Shown: positions 53,973-62,651, numbered from the stretch's first letter. The stretch: 64,000 bases of DNA from Nonlabens sp. Ci31 (GCF_012974865.1 NZ_CP043633.1:806001-870000), one strand, 5' to 3'. Notes: a model not told the origin generated them from the letters alone. A program made the numbers and translations.

Positions 53973-54626
53973 CTATTTAATTTTAACAAATAAACTATCT
54001 GCTGTTAGCTTTGATATATATAATTCTCGAGTATCTGACTTAATGCGGCACGAACCGTCGAATTCTTCTATTTCTAACAACTTAATTTTAGAACCTAGTT
54101 TGATCTCGTGTTTGTCTAGATATTGTAAAAAACCTCTTGAAGTGTTCACCACTCCTGATAGAATACCCTCTTGACCTAACTCTACATTAGAAAGCTCAAC
54201 TTGAGTATGTTTCACATAATTACCGTTGGAATCTGGAATGGGATCTCCATGTGGGTCATGCTTAGGGTAATTCAAAAATTTATCTAGCTCATTAGTTAAT
54301 TTAGGGGACTGAATATGCTCTAATTGCTCAGCGATTTCATGAACCTCATCCCAAGAAAAATCTAGTTTCTCTACTAGAAAAACTTCCCAAAGACGGTGTT
54401 TTCTAATAATCTGATTTGCACATTGAACACCATTTTCTGTTAACCTCGCACCTTTATAGGGAATATATTCTGCAAGGTTTTTATCGGCAAGCTTTTTAAG
54501 CATATCCGTAACCGACGATGCTTTGGTATGCATACGTCCAGCAATATCATTTGTAGAAACCAGCGCTTGACCTTCTTGAAGGTGGTAAATAGCTTTGATA
54601 TAATTTTCTTCGGAAATCGAATGCAT
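53973..54626 (-). CDS. mntR: DtxR/MntR-family metal-dependent repressor
   Basis: A 217-residue regulator. N-terminal winged helix (about 1-60, SEENYIKAIYHLQEGQALVSTNDIAGRMHTKASSVTDMLKKLADK), metal-binding/dimerisation domain (about 65-140) with HRLWEVFLVEKLDFSWDEVHEIAEQLEHI (metal-ligating His/Glu) and a C-terminal FeoA/SH3-like domain (about 150-217). It is first in a line of seven same-strand genes for metal uptake, so it most likely represses them when the metal is abundant. Fe or Mn specificity cannot be read. Confidence 0.92.
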   Translation of the reverse strand: MHSISEENYIKAIYHLQEGQALVSTNDIAGRMHTKASSVTDMLKKLADKNLAEYIPYKGARLTENGVQCANQIIRKHRLWEVFLVEKLDFSWDEVHEIAEQLEHIQSPKLTNELDKFLNYPKHDPHGDPIPDSNGNYVKHTQVELSNVELGQEGILSGVVNTSRGFLQYLDKHEIKLGSKIKLLEIEEFDGSCRIKSDTRELYISKLTADSLFVKIK

Positions 54627-54652
54627 TTGGTGAAGGTAAATAATTTATTATA

Positions 54653-54676
54653 CAAAGGTAAACTAATTTTTAGTTG
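54653..54676 (-). promoter_or_regulatory. Promoter box plus inverted repeat, likely MntR operator
   Basis: On the minus strand a TACCTTTG -7 box (54653-54660) is directly preceded by the inverted repeat AACTAA-AAA-TTAGTT (54661-54675). Its place suits autorepression of the mntR-headed operon. Confidence 0.55.
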
Positions 54677-54728
54677 TGTCTAAAAAAATAAACCTAAGAA
54701 AATAACTGTAACTTATTTTTTAACCTGT

Positions 54729-55322
54729 TTATTTATAGAAATGCATTTCTTCTACGTATTCCTGCACTTGATGATGCATAAAGTATCGCAGGTCCTTCCC
54801 GTCTGCAATGGCGTTGCGTATCATGGTTGAAGATATTTCCATGATAGGAGCCATAATGGTTTTTATCTTGGTGTGATTTTCAAATTCTTTAGGAATATCC
54901 CCTGTTGAAACTCTTGGGTAGGCAATAATGTTATAATCTTCCAAAATCACTTCGTAATTCTTCCATTTATGGAGACTTTTCAGATTATCTGCTCCCATAA
55001 TAAGGGTAAATTCCTTTTCTGGATATTTTTCAGAAAGGTGCGCTAGGGTATTTACGGTATAATTGGGCTGTGGAAGGCCGAATTCAATATTACTAGCTTT
55101 AATTTTGTCATAATTATCAGTAGCTAAATGTACCATATGAAGCCTTTGGTAATCATCTAAGAGCGTCTTTTTCTTCTTATGAGGATTGTGTGGTGTGACG
55201 ACCATCCAGATTTCGTCTAGATTACTGCACTCCACTAAATAATTTGCAATCGCAAGATGACCTATATGCACTGGATTAAAGGTGCCGAAGTATAAACCTA
55301 TGTTATTTCTCTTCGTTATCAC
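54729..55322 (-). CDS. nadD: Nicotinate-nucleotide adenylyltransferase
   Basis: A 197-residue enzyme that adenylates nicotinate mononucleotide in NAD synthesis. It opens NIGLYFGTFNPVHIGHLAIANYL with the GxFxPxHxGH nucleotidyltransferase motif. MGADNLKSLHKWKNYE and the ISSTMIRNAI (SxTxxR-type) motif near the C-terminus are intact. Its start overlaps the end of gmk by 20 bases, and it is the last gene of yicC-gmk-nadD. Confidence 0.95.
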   Translation of the reverse strand: MITKRNNIGLYFGTFNPVHIGHLAIANYLVECSNLDEIWMVVTPHNPHKKKKTLLDDYQRLHMVHLATDNYDKIKASNIEFGLPQPNYTVNTLAHLSEKYPEKEFTLIMGADNLKSLHKWKNYEVILEDYNIIAYPRVSTGDIPKEFENHTKIKTIMAPIMEISSTMIRNAIADGKDLRYFMHHQVQEYVEEMHFYK

Positions 55323-55902
55323 TGACTTTTTTATTTATAAATTCATAAACCGTCTGATATGCCAAAGCTTTTGCTGCAGATAAGTCGCCATTTTTAATGA
55401 TGACATCAAATTGAGGTGCTGTTGCCATTTCTGTACTGGCTTTTGCTACGCGCATAGCAATCTTTTCGGCCGTTTCTGTCTTGCGCTTTTTTAACCGTAT
55501 TTGTAGCTCATTTATGGAAGGCGGTTTTACAAAAATAGAAATTGTCCGATTAGGGAATTTTTTCTTCAAACGCAATCCACCTACTACGTCTATATCAAAA
55601 ATGACATTTTTACCTTGCCTCCAGAGTCTTTCAACTTCTTCTGTCAAAGTACCGTAAAATTGATCTTGATATACTTCTTCAAATTCTAAGAACTCATTTG
55701 CTCTAATACGATTCTTGAATTCCTTAGTCCCTAAGAAATAATAATCTTTTCCCTCCACTTCACCTTCGCGTGCTTCTCTAGAGGCAGCACTTATGGAAAA
55801 GGCTAGGTTTAATTCTTCTTTAGTTAATAAGTGTCTTACTAAAGTGGTTTTTCCTGCACCTGAAGGCGCGCTAAAAACAATCAGTTTAGGCAATACTTCC
55901 AT
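55303..55902 (-). CDS. gmk: Guanylate kinase
   Basis: A 199-residue kinase converting GMP to GDP. P-loop FSAPSGAGKTTLVRHLL (about residue 10), GMP-binding SREAREGEVEGKDYYF and EFLEFEEVYQDQFYGT, and the lid region RLKKRKTETAEKIAMRV are all present. Its start overlaps the stop of yicC by one base. Standard length. Confidence 0.96.
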   Translation of the reverse strand: MEVLPKLIVFSAPSGAGKTTLVRHLLTKEELNLAFSISAASREAREGEVEGKDYYFLGTKEFKNRIRANEFLEFEEVYQDQFYGTLTEEVERLWRQGKNVIFDIDVVGGLRLKKKFPNRTISIFVKPPSINELQIRLKKRKTETAEKIAMRVAKASTEMATAPQFDVIIKNGDLSAAKALAYQTVYEFINKKVSDNEEK

Positions 55903-56777
55903 TACAATACGTTAAGTAGCTGTTCTTTAATTTTCTCTAATTCGTCCTTCATCTGTACGACCATTTGTTGCATGCTAGCGTGATTTGCTTTGCTTCCTAT
56001 GGTATTTACTTCACGTCCTATTTCCTGAGATATAAAAGCAAGTTTTTTACCTTGAGATTCTGGAATAGCCATAGTCTCATTAAAATAATTCAAATGATTT
56101 TCTAAACGCACTTTTTCTTCAGTGATATCATATTTTTCTAGATAATAGATAAGCTCTTGCTCAAATCTATTTTGATCTACTTTTTCCTTTAAATCAGACA
56201 CAGCCTTTTCCAGCCTGGTTCTTACCCCTGCAAGTCTCCCCTTATCTTCTTCGATAACTTTTTCTAGAAGTTTTTTGATATTGGTAATGCGTTTATTGAA
56301 CTCTAACTCAAGAACATTACCTTCTTCGTCTCTATATTCCTGAACGGCAAGTAGGGCCTTCTCAGCAGTTTTTTGAATAGCTGCAATATCCTCTTTTGGA
56401 ACCTCAGTACTTTCTTGCGAAAAGACATCTGGAAATCGAGTGGCCATTTCTAATAATTTCATTTTGTGCCCGGAATTTTCAAATAGCACTCCCTCTAGTT
56501 GTGCCATTTGTTTCATATAGTCTTCTACCAATTCCAAATTTAACTGAGAATTTGCTGTGACGCCTGTTTGTTCTATATGGACAGAAAAGTCTACTTTACC
56601 GCGCAATAAAGATTTTGCGACAAGTTGTCTCAAAGGCAACTCTTCCTGCCTGTATAGCGACGAGAGTCTTATATTAAGATCTAGGTTTTTACTGTTGAGC
56701 GTTCTTATCTCAACAGTTATTTTTTTATCTGATAATTGGTGGACGGCTTTACCGTAACCCGTCATAGAAGTAATCAT
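55902..56777 (-). CDS. yicC: YicC family endoribonuclease
   Basis: A 291-residue protein. It opens ITSMTGYGKAVHQLSDKKITVEIRTLNSKNLDLNIRLS (YicC_N signature) and ends with the DUF1732 region (GKKLAFISQEIGREVNTIGSKANHASMQQMVVQMKDELEKIKEQLLNV). The family is known as an RNase acting on small RNAs or mRNAs in E. coli. The usual neighbour gmk follows. First gene of the three-gene operon. Confidence 0.93.
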   Translation of the reverse strand: MITSMTGYGKAVHQLSDKKITVEIRTLNSKNLDLNIRLSSLYRQEELPLRQLVAKSLLRGKVDFSVHIEQTGVTANSQLNLELVEDYMKQMAQLEGVLFENSGHKMKLLEMATRFPDVFSQESTEVPKEDIAAIQKTAEKALLAVQEYRDEEGNVLELEFNKRITNIKKLLEKVIEEDKGRLAGVRTRLEKAVSDLKEKVDQNRFEQELIYYLEKYDITEEKVRLENHLNYFNETMAIPESQGKKLAFISQEIGREVNTIGSKANHASMQQMVVQMKDELEKIKEQLLNVL

Positions 56778-56794
56778 TCTCTACACTTTTAGTG

Positions 56795-56802
56795 CAAAGA
56801 TA
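56795..56802 (-). promoter_or_regulatory. Candidate -7 box (TATCTTTG) for yicC-gmk-nadD
   Basis: Exact TAnnTTTG on the minus strand, 18 bases before the yicC start. Confidence 0.5.
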
Positions 56803-56829
56803 ATGATTAAGAATAGTTAGCAGATTTGA

Positions 56830-57422
56830 TCAACTCTTTATCTCATCCATTTTACCACGTAATCTGCTTAGAGATTGTTGTCTGATCCCTAAAAAAGAGG
56901 CTATCTCTTTGAGTGGGAGTCGATCTACAATACGCGCGCGTAACGCTCGATAAATTTAATATAACGAGTGGTAGCATCATGACTTATCATGCGAGATTTC
57001 TCGTCGAGCATGTTGTGATAGCGCTTCAACATGAGTTTATGAAATGCAGGAGAAAGCCCAGAATATAATTTACTCATGTATTCAAAATCTTGATGTCTGA
57101 AACATAAAACCTCACCTGTTTCAATACATTCTATTTGTAAGTCTGAAGGTTTTTGATCTATAAAGCTATACATCGCCGTCATTACACTACCATCTGCAAC
57201 AAATCGTACGGTGTGCATTTTTCCGTTTTCATCCATTATACTGCCTTTCAGTATTCCTGATTTAACAATATAAATATTATCAGCCACATCACCTATATGT
57301 AACAAAACCTGTTTTTTACGCACCTTTGTAACCTCTAGCATACTAAAAATCTCATTAGCATACTCTAGTGATGGTTTATCTCCTTCTCCTGTTAAATCAT
57401 GTAAAAACGATGGTAACTCCAT
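56830..57422 (-). pseudogene. Crp/Fnr-family regulator, DNA-binding domain out of frame
   Basis: The open part (57422-56925, 165 codons) has a cyclic-nucleotide-binding domain (KKQVLLHIGDVADNIYIVKSGILKGSIMDENGK...) and the start of the C-terminal helix (RYIKFIERYARVL, stop). In the next frame the expected helix-turn-helix is intact: IVDRLPLKEIASFLGIRQQSLSRLRGKMDEIKS, stopping at 56830. The break falls on CGCGCGCG at 56933-56940; losing one CG restores a 197-residue protein of normal length. This may be decay, a sequencing slip, or reversible dinucleotide slippage. Without the shift the protein cannot bind DNA. Confidence 0.82.
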
Positions 57423-57797
57423 AAGATTAAATTTAATTACTGATCTCTTTCTCTAAATAAATTTTTCCCAGAACTTTTAAACAAATTTAAACAAAAAATT
57501 GCCTTATTGAACTAAGTATAAGCATTTATCATAAATCTAACCCCAAATAAGCAGTATACTTACAAATATTTTTTAAACCTCAAATGCCTTTAACACTTAT
57601 TATCATAGATATACGATTCATATAGCACCATATAGCCTCCATAAAAGGCAACTTCATTCATAAATAGTAGCCTTTGAAAATAGAACTTAAGTGCTCCTAT
57701 CTAACATGGTTGGTCCTGACGTGAAAAAAGAGTTTCACATCAATTTAATACGGCAAACACCTTCTTTTAAACTCCAAAATAATATCTTGCTCTTCTT
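57423..57797. other. AT-rich gap between divergent Crp/Fnr and hemD genes
   Basis: About 375 bases without a gene. A GTGAAA/TTTCAC inverted repeat (57721-57738) lies about 60 bases before hemD and might be an operator. No exact TAnnTTTG box was found. Confidence 0.45.
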
Positions 57798-58454
57798 ATG
57801 AAGGACAGCATTCTTTCCACAAAGACTTTAACAGAGTCACAAGTAGAACTCGTTCTAAACACTGGAATAAGCCTTACGCATTATGATTTACTAAAAATTC
57901 AACCTATTAACATTGATTCTACTGAAAATTGGAACCAAGTTATTATTACGAGCCAGAATGCCATCCCAGCGTTATTAGCCCATCATAACTTCATTAAAAA
58001 TGTTTATTGTGTAGGTGAAGTTACTGCAGCTTCTTTAAAAAAAAATGGTGTCCAACCTATACACATTGCTCCTAACGCTAGAGGTCTTGCAAAAATATTA
58101 ATCAATAACTATCCAGGAGAAAACTTTCTATATTTATGTAGTGAGCAACGTAGAGATGAACTTCCAGCGTTATTTCTCAAGGAAAAAATACCTTTAAAAG
58201 AACTTTTTGTTTACCGATCTATTGCCGTCATGAAAAGCTTTGATCGTATTTTTGCTGCGGTAATTTTCTATAGTCCTAGAGGTGTGCACGCTTTCGCGAA
58301 AGCGAATCCCCACAACAAACCTCTTACCGCAATTTGTATAGGAAAGACCACCGCTAGCACTGCTACTTCCTACTACAAAAACGTAAAAATAGCAACAAAG
58401 CAAACCGTAGAAAACACACTGATAACCGCAATAAAAGCGTTACGCAATGATTAA
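57798..58454 (+). CDS. hemD: Uroporphyrinogen-III synthase
   Basis: A 218-residue enzyme that closes hydroxymethylbilane to uroporphyrinogen III. The family is poorly conserved; visible features are [51 protein letters not shown] and [15 protein letters not shown], matching the two-domain HemD pattern. Its end overlaps the start of hemE by eight bases, which strongly supports the assignment. The dispersed palindrome encodes AFAKA within the SPRGVHAF motif region. Confidence 0.88.
   Translation: MKDSILSTKTLTESQVELVLNTGISLTHYDLLKIQPINIDSTENWNQVIITSQNAIPALLAHHNFIKNVYCVGEVTAASLKKNGVQPIHIAPNARGLAKILINNYPGENFLYLCSEQRRDELPALFLKEKIPLKELFVYRSIAVMKSFDRIFAAVIFYSPRGVHAFAKANPHNKPLTAICIGKTTASTATSYYKNVKIATKQTVENTLITAIKALRND
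58289..58304. repeat. Dispersed palindrome CGCTTTCGCGAAAGCG, copy 10
   Basis: Perfect copy in hemD, AFAKA phase, in a conserved motif neighbourhood. Confidence 0.9.
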
Positions 58455-59472
58455 AAATGATCTTTTTTTAAGAGCCTTAAGAGGTGAAGAAGTAGCACGT
58501 CCACCAGTATGGATGATGAGACAGGCAGGAAGGTATTTACCAGATTTCATGAAGCTCAAGGCAAAATATGACTTCTTTACGAGGTGTCAGACTCCAGAAC
58601 TAGCTACAGAAATCACCGTGATGCCTATAGATCAGATAGGTCCAGATGCAGCCATACTTTTCTCTGACATTCTTGTGATACCGCAAGCGATGAATATTGA
58701 AGTAGAAATGAAGAATGGTGTAGGTCCCTGGTTACCTGACCCTATTAGAACGGTTAAAGATCTGGATCGAGTAATCGTTCCCGATGTAAAAGACTCCTTA
58801 AGTTATGTGTATGAAGCTATAGATATGACTAAAAAAGTACTGGATAACCGTGTGCCTTTAATAGGCTTTGCCGGGTCTCCATGGACTATTCTATGTTATT
58901 GCGTACAAGGTCAAGGAAGTAAGAACTTTGATAAGGCAAAAGAATTTTGTTTTACACAGCCTGAAGCGGCACATATCTTATTGCAAAGAATAACAGATAC
59001 CACGATTGCTTATCTAAAAGAAAAAGTAAATCACGGGGTGAATGCTGTTCAAGTTTTTGATTCTTGGGGTGGCATGCTTTCTCCTACTGATTATCAAGAA
59101 TTCTCTTGGAAGTACATACAGCAAATTGTTGATGCCTTGAAACCACATACGGAGGTGATCGTTTTCGGTAAAGGATGCTGGTTTGCTTTAGGAGATATGG
59201 CCAAAAGTGGGGCAAGTGCTCTAGGCGTGGACTGGACTTGTAGCGCTAGAAACGCACGTTACCTCTCTGGAGGAAACATTACGCTTCAAGGTAATTTGGA
59301 CCCATCAAGACTGTTCTCTCCTCCAGCTGAAATCAAAAAAATGGTCACTCAAATGATCAACGAATTTGGTAAAGACCGTTTTATAGCCAACTTAGGACAT
59401 GGGATTTTACCTAATATCCCAGTGGAAAATGCACAGGCATTTGTGGATGCAGTAAAGGAATACGGTCAATAA
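58447..59472 (+). CDS. hemE: Uroporphyrinogen decarboxylase
   Basis: A 341-residue enzyme that removes four carboxyl groups from uroporphyrinogen III. It starts with the signature [14 protein letters not shown] (arginines binding propionates). It has [11 protein letters not shown] (catalytic Asp), [12 protein letters not shown] and [13 protein letters not shown], and ends with the conserved [22 protein letters not shown]. Full length. Second gene of hemD-hemE-EI24-hemF. Confidence 0.97.
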   Translation: MIKNDLFLRALRGEEVARPPVWMMRQAGRYLPDFMKLKAKYDFFTRCQTPELATEITVMPIDQIGPDAAILFSDILVIPQAMNIEVEMKNGVGPWLPDPIRTVKDLDRVIVPDVKDSLSYVYEAIDMTKKVLDNRVPLIGFAGSPWTILCYCVQGQGSKNFDKAKEFCFTQPEAAHILLQRITDTTIAYLKEKVNHGVNAVQVFDSWGGMLSPTDYQEFSWKYIQQIVDALKPHTEVIVFGKGCWFALGDMAKSGASALGVDWTCSARNARYLSGGNITLQGNLDPSRLFSPPAEIKKMVTQMINEFGKDRFIANLGHGILPNIPVENAQAFVDAVKEYGQ

Positions 59473-59482
59473 ATTTTGATTT

Positions 59483-60274
59483 ATGTTTAAAAACATCCTA
59501 AAAGGGCTTACCTCTTACAAGGACAGCTTAAAACTGATTAATGAATTAAAGCTATGGAAGTTTTTTCTTGTTCCTATGGCCATCAGTTTTCTTTTCGGGA
59601 CGTCTATCTTTTTTGCAGCGTATGGCCTTTCCGATAATCTAGGAAGGTTTTTTGCTAAGGCTTGGGTTTGGGAATGGGGAAAGGAAACCTTTACAAATAT
59701 CGCTACAGGACTAGGCGGTTTGGTGATTTTATTTTTAGGATTCATTCTCTATAAACACGTGGTAATGGCTTTGAGTGCCCCTTTTATGTCTCCAGTTTCT
59801 GAGCGTATTGAAGAACACTTTTATCCGCAGGCTAGAAACCATATACAACATAGAGACACCACAAATATGGAACAATTGTGGCGTGGTTTGCGTATGAACT
59901 TACGTAATATAACCTATGAATTAGCGCTTACTATCCCTTTACTGTTATTGAGCTTTATACCCATAATAGGAATCTTTTTTACGTTTCTAGCCTTTGTCAT
60001 TCAGGCCTATTATGCAGGTTTTGGGAACATAGATTACACCCTAGAACGTCACTTTAAATACAGAGATAGTGTCAATTTTGTAAAACGCAATCGTGGTATC
60101 GCTATAGGAATAGGAATTGTGTTTATGGGAATGCTATTTATTCCTGTTTTAGGAGTGATTTTGGTATTGCCTTTTTCTGTAACAGCAGCATCTCGCGCGA
60201 CACTGGAAGAAATGATTAAGGACAAGAATTTAGAACTTCCCAATAACCGTAATACAGAAATCAAGGCTCAATGA
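59483..60274 (+). CDS. EI24/CysZ-family membrane protein
   Basis: A 263-residue inner-membrane protein with four to five spans (about 27-48, 78-98, 148-182 and 205-230) and the family feature VVMALSAPFMSPVSERIEEHF after the second span. CysZ imports sulfate in E. coli; the function in Bacteroidota is unknown, yet the gene is often placed in haem operons. It is 10 bases after hemE and overlaps hemF by four bases. Confidence 0.85.
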   Translation: MFKNILKGLTSYKDSLKLINELKLWKFFLVPMAISFLFGTSIFFAAYGLSDNLGRFFAKAWVWEWGKETFTNIATGLGGLVILFLGFILYKHVVMALSAPFMSPVSERIEEHFYPQARNHIQHRDTTNMEQLWRGLRMNLRNITYELALTIPLLLLSFIPIIGIFFTFLAFVIQAYYAGFGNIDYTLERHFKYRDSVNFVKRNRGIAIGIGIVFMGMLFIPVLGVILVLPFSVTAASRATLEEMIKDKNLELPNNRNTEIKAQ

Positions 60275-61179
60275 TTAAGGAACAGTTTTATAATTTCATT
60301 AAAGAACTTCAGAACACTATTACTTCAAAACTAGAAGAAATAGATGGCAAAGCTACTTTCCATCAAGATGAATGGCATCGCAAGGAAGGTGGTGGAGGTT
60401 TCTCTCGCATTATACAAGAGGGAAACCTGTTTGAAAAAGGGGGTGTAAGTATAAGCGCCGTTCACGGCGATCTGCCAGCAGCAATGCAAGCTTATTTTAA
60501 AGTCGAAGACTGTAATTTTTACGCTACTGGATTGAGTTTGGTGCTGCATCCAGAGAATCCAATGGTTCCTACCGTACATGCAAATTTCAGATATTTTGAA
60601 ATGTATGATGCTACAGGAAAAATGGTTGATTCTTGGTTCGGTGGTGGGCTGGATTTAACTCCTTATTATTTATTTGAAGAAGATGCGCGTCATTTCCATC
60701 AAGTATGTAAAGAGGTTTGCGATCGACATGAAATAGCAGACTACACTCTTTTTAAGAAAAAATGTGATGACTATTTCCACAACTCACATCGCGATGAAGC
60801 TCGCGGAATAGGTGGTTTATTCTATGATTACTGTAAAGCTTCAGAGCAATTTTCCATGGAAGATTGGTTTGCCTTTCAAACCGATATGGCAAGTCATTTT
60901 CTGGACGCTTATGTTCCAATAGTAGAAAAAAGAAAAGATTTACCTTATACGATTGAACAACGCAACTGGCAGGAGATACGTCGTGGACGTTATGTAGAAT
61001 TCAATCTGGTACATGATAAAGGAACCCTTTTTGGGCTCAAAACAAATGGCCGTATCGAGAGCATTTTAATGAGCCTTCCACCACACGTTCAATGGGTGTA
61101 TGACCATCATCCAGAAGCTGGAAGTGAAGAAGAAAAGTTGCTTCAGGTATTACAAAATCCTGTGGATTGGGTTATTTAG
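60271..61179 (+). CDS. hemF: Oxygen-dependent coproporphyrinogen III oxidase
   Basis: A 302-residue cytosolic enzyme that oxidatively decarboxylates coproporphyrinogen III with O2. It shows the family blocks GGGFSRIIQEGNLFEKGGVSIS, HANFRYFEMYD, SWFGGGLDLTPYYLFEEDARHFH, FHNSHRDEARGIGGLFYDY and RGRYVEFNLVHDKGTLFGLKTNGRIESILMSLPP. The ATGA overlap with the previous gene shows operon structure. It implies aerobic haem synthesis. hemB is not next to it. Confidence 0.97.
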   Translation: MIKEQFYNFIKELQNTITSKLEEIDGKATFHQDEWHRKEGGGGFSRIIQEGNLFEKGGVSISAVHGDLPAAMQAYFKVEDCNFYATGLSLVLHPENPMVPTVHANFRYFEMYDATGKMVDSWFGGGLDLTPYYLFEEDARHFHQVCKEVCDRHEIADYTLFKKKCDDYFHNSHRDEARGIGGLFYDYCKASEQFSMEDWFAFQTDMASHFLDAYVPIVEKRKDLPYTIEQRNWQEIRRGRYVEFNLVHDKGTLFGLKTNGRIESILMSLPPHVQWVYDHHPEAGSEEEKLLQVLQNPVDWVI

Positions 61180-61275
61180 CAAGAGAATATGGATGATGGA
61201 ATATAGAAAATAGACGTACCGTTTAAAATTGCTTTATCACTTTTAAGGTAGCACAAAATTTATTTGAATGTATTC

Positions 61276-61290
61276 CGCTTTCGCGAAAGC
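61276..61290. repeat. Dispersed palindrome, copy 11 (core GCTTTCGCGAAAGC, intergenic)
   Basis: Perfect 14-bp core. It lies seven bases past the stop of the zinc-ribbon gene, between convergent genes. Confidence 0.88.
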
Positions 61291-61296
61291 CTTAAC

Positions 61297-62394
61297 CTAC
61301 TGTTTCAAATTCACAACATATACAATCGCTCCTATCAGCATTAACCCAGCGAGAATGGCTAGGAAAATCTTCCAGAATGAATACGGTCGTGTTCCGTAAA
61401 TTTTTCCAGTCTGTCCATTCACATAAAAATTATAGCGTTTGCTATTAAATTTATAAGAACTGATGTAAACCGGTAATAAAATGTGCTTAAAGGTCTCTTC
61501 GCTCAGCTGCATTTCTAGTTTATGAACACGTTGTGTGTCGCCTCCTATATCTCGACTTGCCAAAGCTGTGGCGATATCCCTAGCTTTTTCTTTTGCCTCT
61601 AAGTGTCCATCTTGTAAGGGAATCGTATACTTTTCAGTTACGTAGCCGGCCAGAAATCTGGTGTCAAAAGTTTTTAATTCATCTAATTTCCAAAAAGCGA
61701 TTTGCTGTGGGATTTGCCCTCCTTTTTGAATGGATCCTTTTACAAGAGTATCATCTATAAAGCCAGAAACTTCTCCACTCGAAGGATACCATCTGGTGCG
61801 ACGTTCTTGCCTCGTCCGTTTGTTTTTACCTGATCCGGAAGTAACTGTTACATAATAATACTCTCCTCTTTGCCCTTCATATTGCGCATACAGCTCTGCA
61901 TCAAAAGTCCAGTAGGGCACATAAAGTCCTTTAGTGTTTTCTGGGCTCAGACTAGCGCGCTTTAAATTATTAGGTGCCCACCATAGCACGGCTATCCATT
62001 TCTTAAAAATCTGATGTGCCTTGTCTTGTTTAAAATCAAAGGGGACCACGGCTCCTGGTAAAATCCAATTGTCTTGGTAAGCATCTTCAATAATCAACGG
62101 CATGGTACAATACACACAATGCAAGGATTTGTAGCTTTCTTCTACGTGTTGGTTAGCGCCACAATTTCTACAATGCAGCATAGAGATTTCCATAGAATGG
62201 GATTGCGCACCCATTTGCTGCAAGTAATTATGCAGTTCTAATTCTTGAAATTGCTGTTCAGACGGCTCGATAACTTCTTTATGACCACAGTAATCACAAG
62301 TTATTAAATCTGTACCTGGTTCATAAGTAAGCGCGGCGCCACAGTTGACACAAGATTTTTTACCCTCAGAACGTTTAGCAGGTTCTATATTCAA
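61297..62394 (-). CDS. Zinc-ribbon membrane protein (SPFH partner)
   Basis: A 365-residue protein. Two N-terminal zinc ribbons of the TFIIB/DksA style (CVNCGAALTYEPGTDLITCDYC about 15-36 and CRNCGANQHVEESYKSLHCVYC about 71-92), a middle domain of unknown type (VPFDFKQDKAHQIFKKWIAVLWWAPNNLK...YVPYWTFDAELYAQYEGQRG) and a single C-terminal span (KIFLAILAGLMLIGAIVYVV). Labels such as primosomal protein are unsupported: no helicase motif. It sits downstream of the SPFH/GYF gene, a pairing seen widely in bacteria, suggesting joint action at a membrane. Confidence 0.82.
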   Translation of the reverse strand: MNIEPAKRSEGKKSCVNCGAALTYEPGTDLITCDYCGHKEVIEPSEQQFQELELHNYLQQMGAQSHSMEISMLHCRNCGANQHVEESYKSLHCVYCTMPLIIEDAYQDNWILPGAVVPFDFKQDKAHQIFKKWIAVLWWAPNNLKRASLSPENTKGLYVPYWTFDAELYAQYEGQRGEYYYVTVTSGSGKNKRTRQERRTRWYPSSGEVSGFIDDTLVKGSIQKGGQIPQQIAFWKLDELKTFDTRFLAGYVTEKYTIPLQDGHLEAKEKARDIATALASRDIGGDTQRVHKLEMQLSEETFKHILLPVYISSYKFNSKRYNFYVNGQTGKIYGTRPYSFWKIFLAILAGLMLIGAIVYVVNLKQ

Positions 62395-62651
62395 AGTAAG
62401 ATAGCTTCAATTATTTTTTTTCGATTCATTCTATTGCCGATTTGCGTTTAACTTCGTAAAACTGAATTGCCCATTGCTTTATTTTTCAGGTTCAAATTTC
62501 AAAACTATCTCTGAGATAATTATTAACCGATTCTATATCCAGGGCGGAATGACAAATCGTAAAAGCCAATCAAAATTTGTGCAGCAAATTAACAATAGAC
62601 AATTTGATTTTTTTAATGGATTTTAGGATTTGCGACCTCAACGCACATCAA

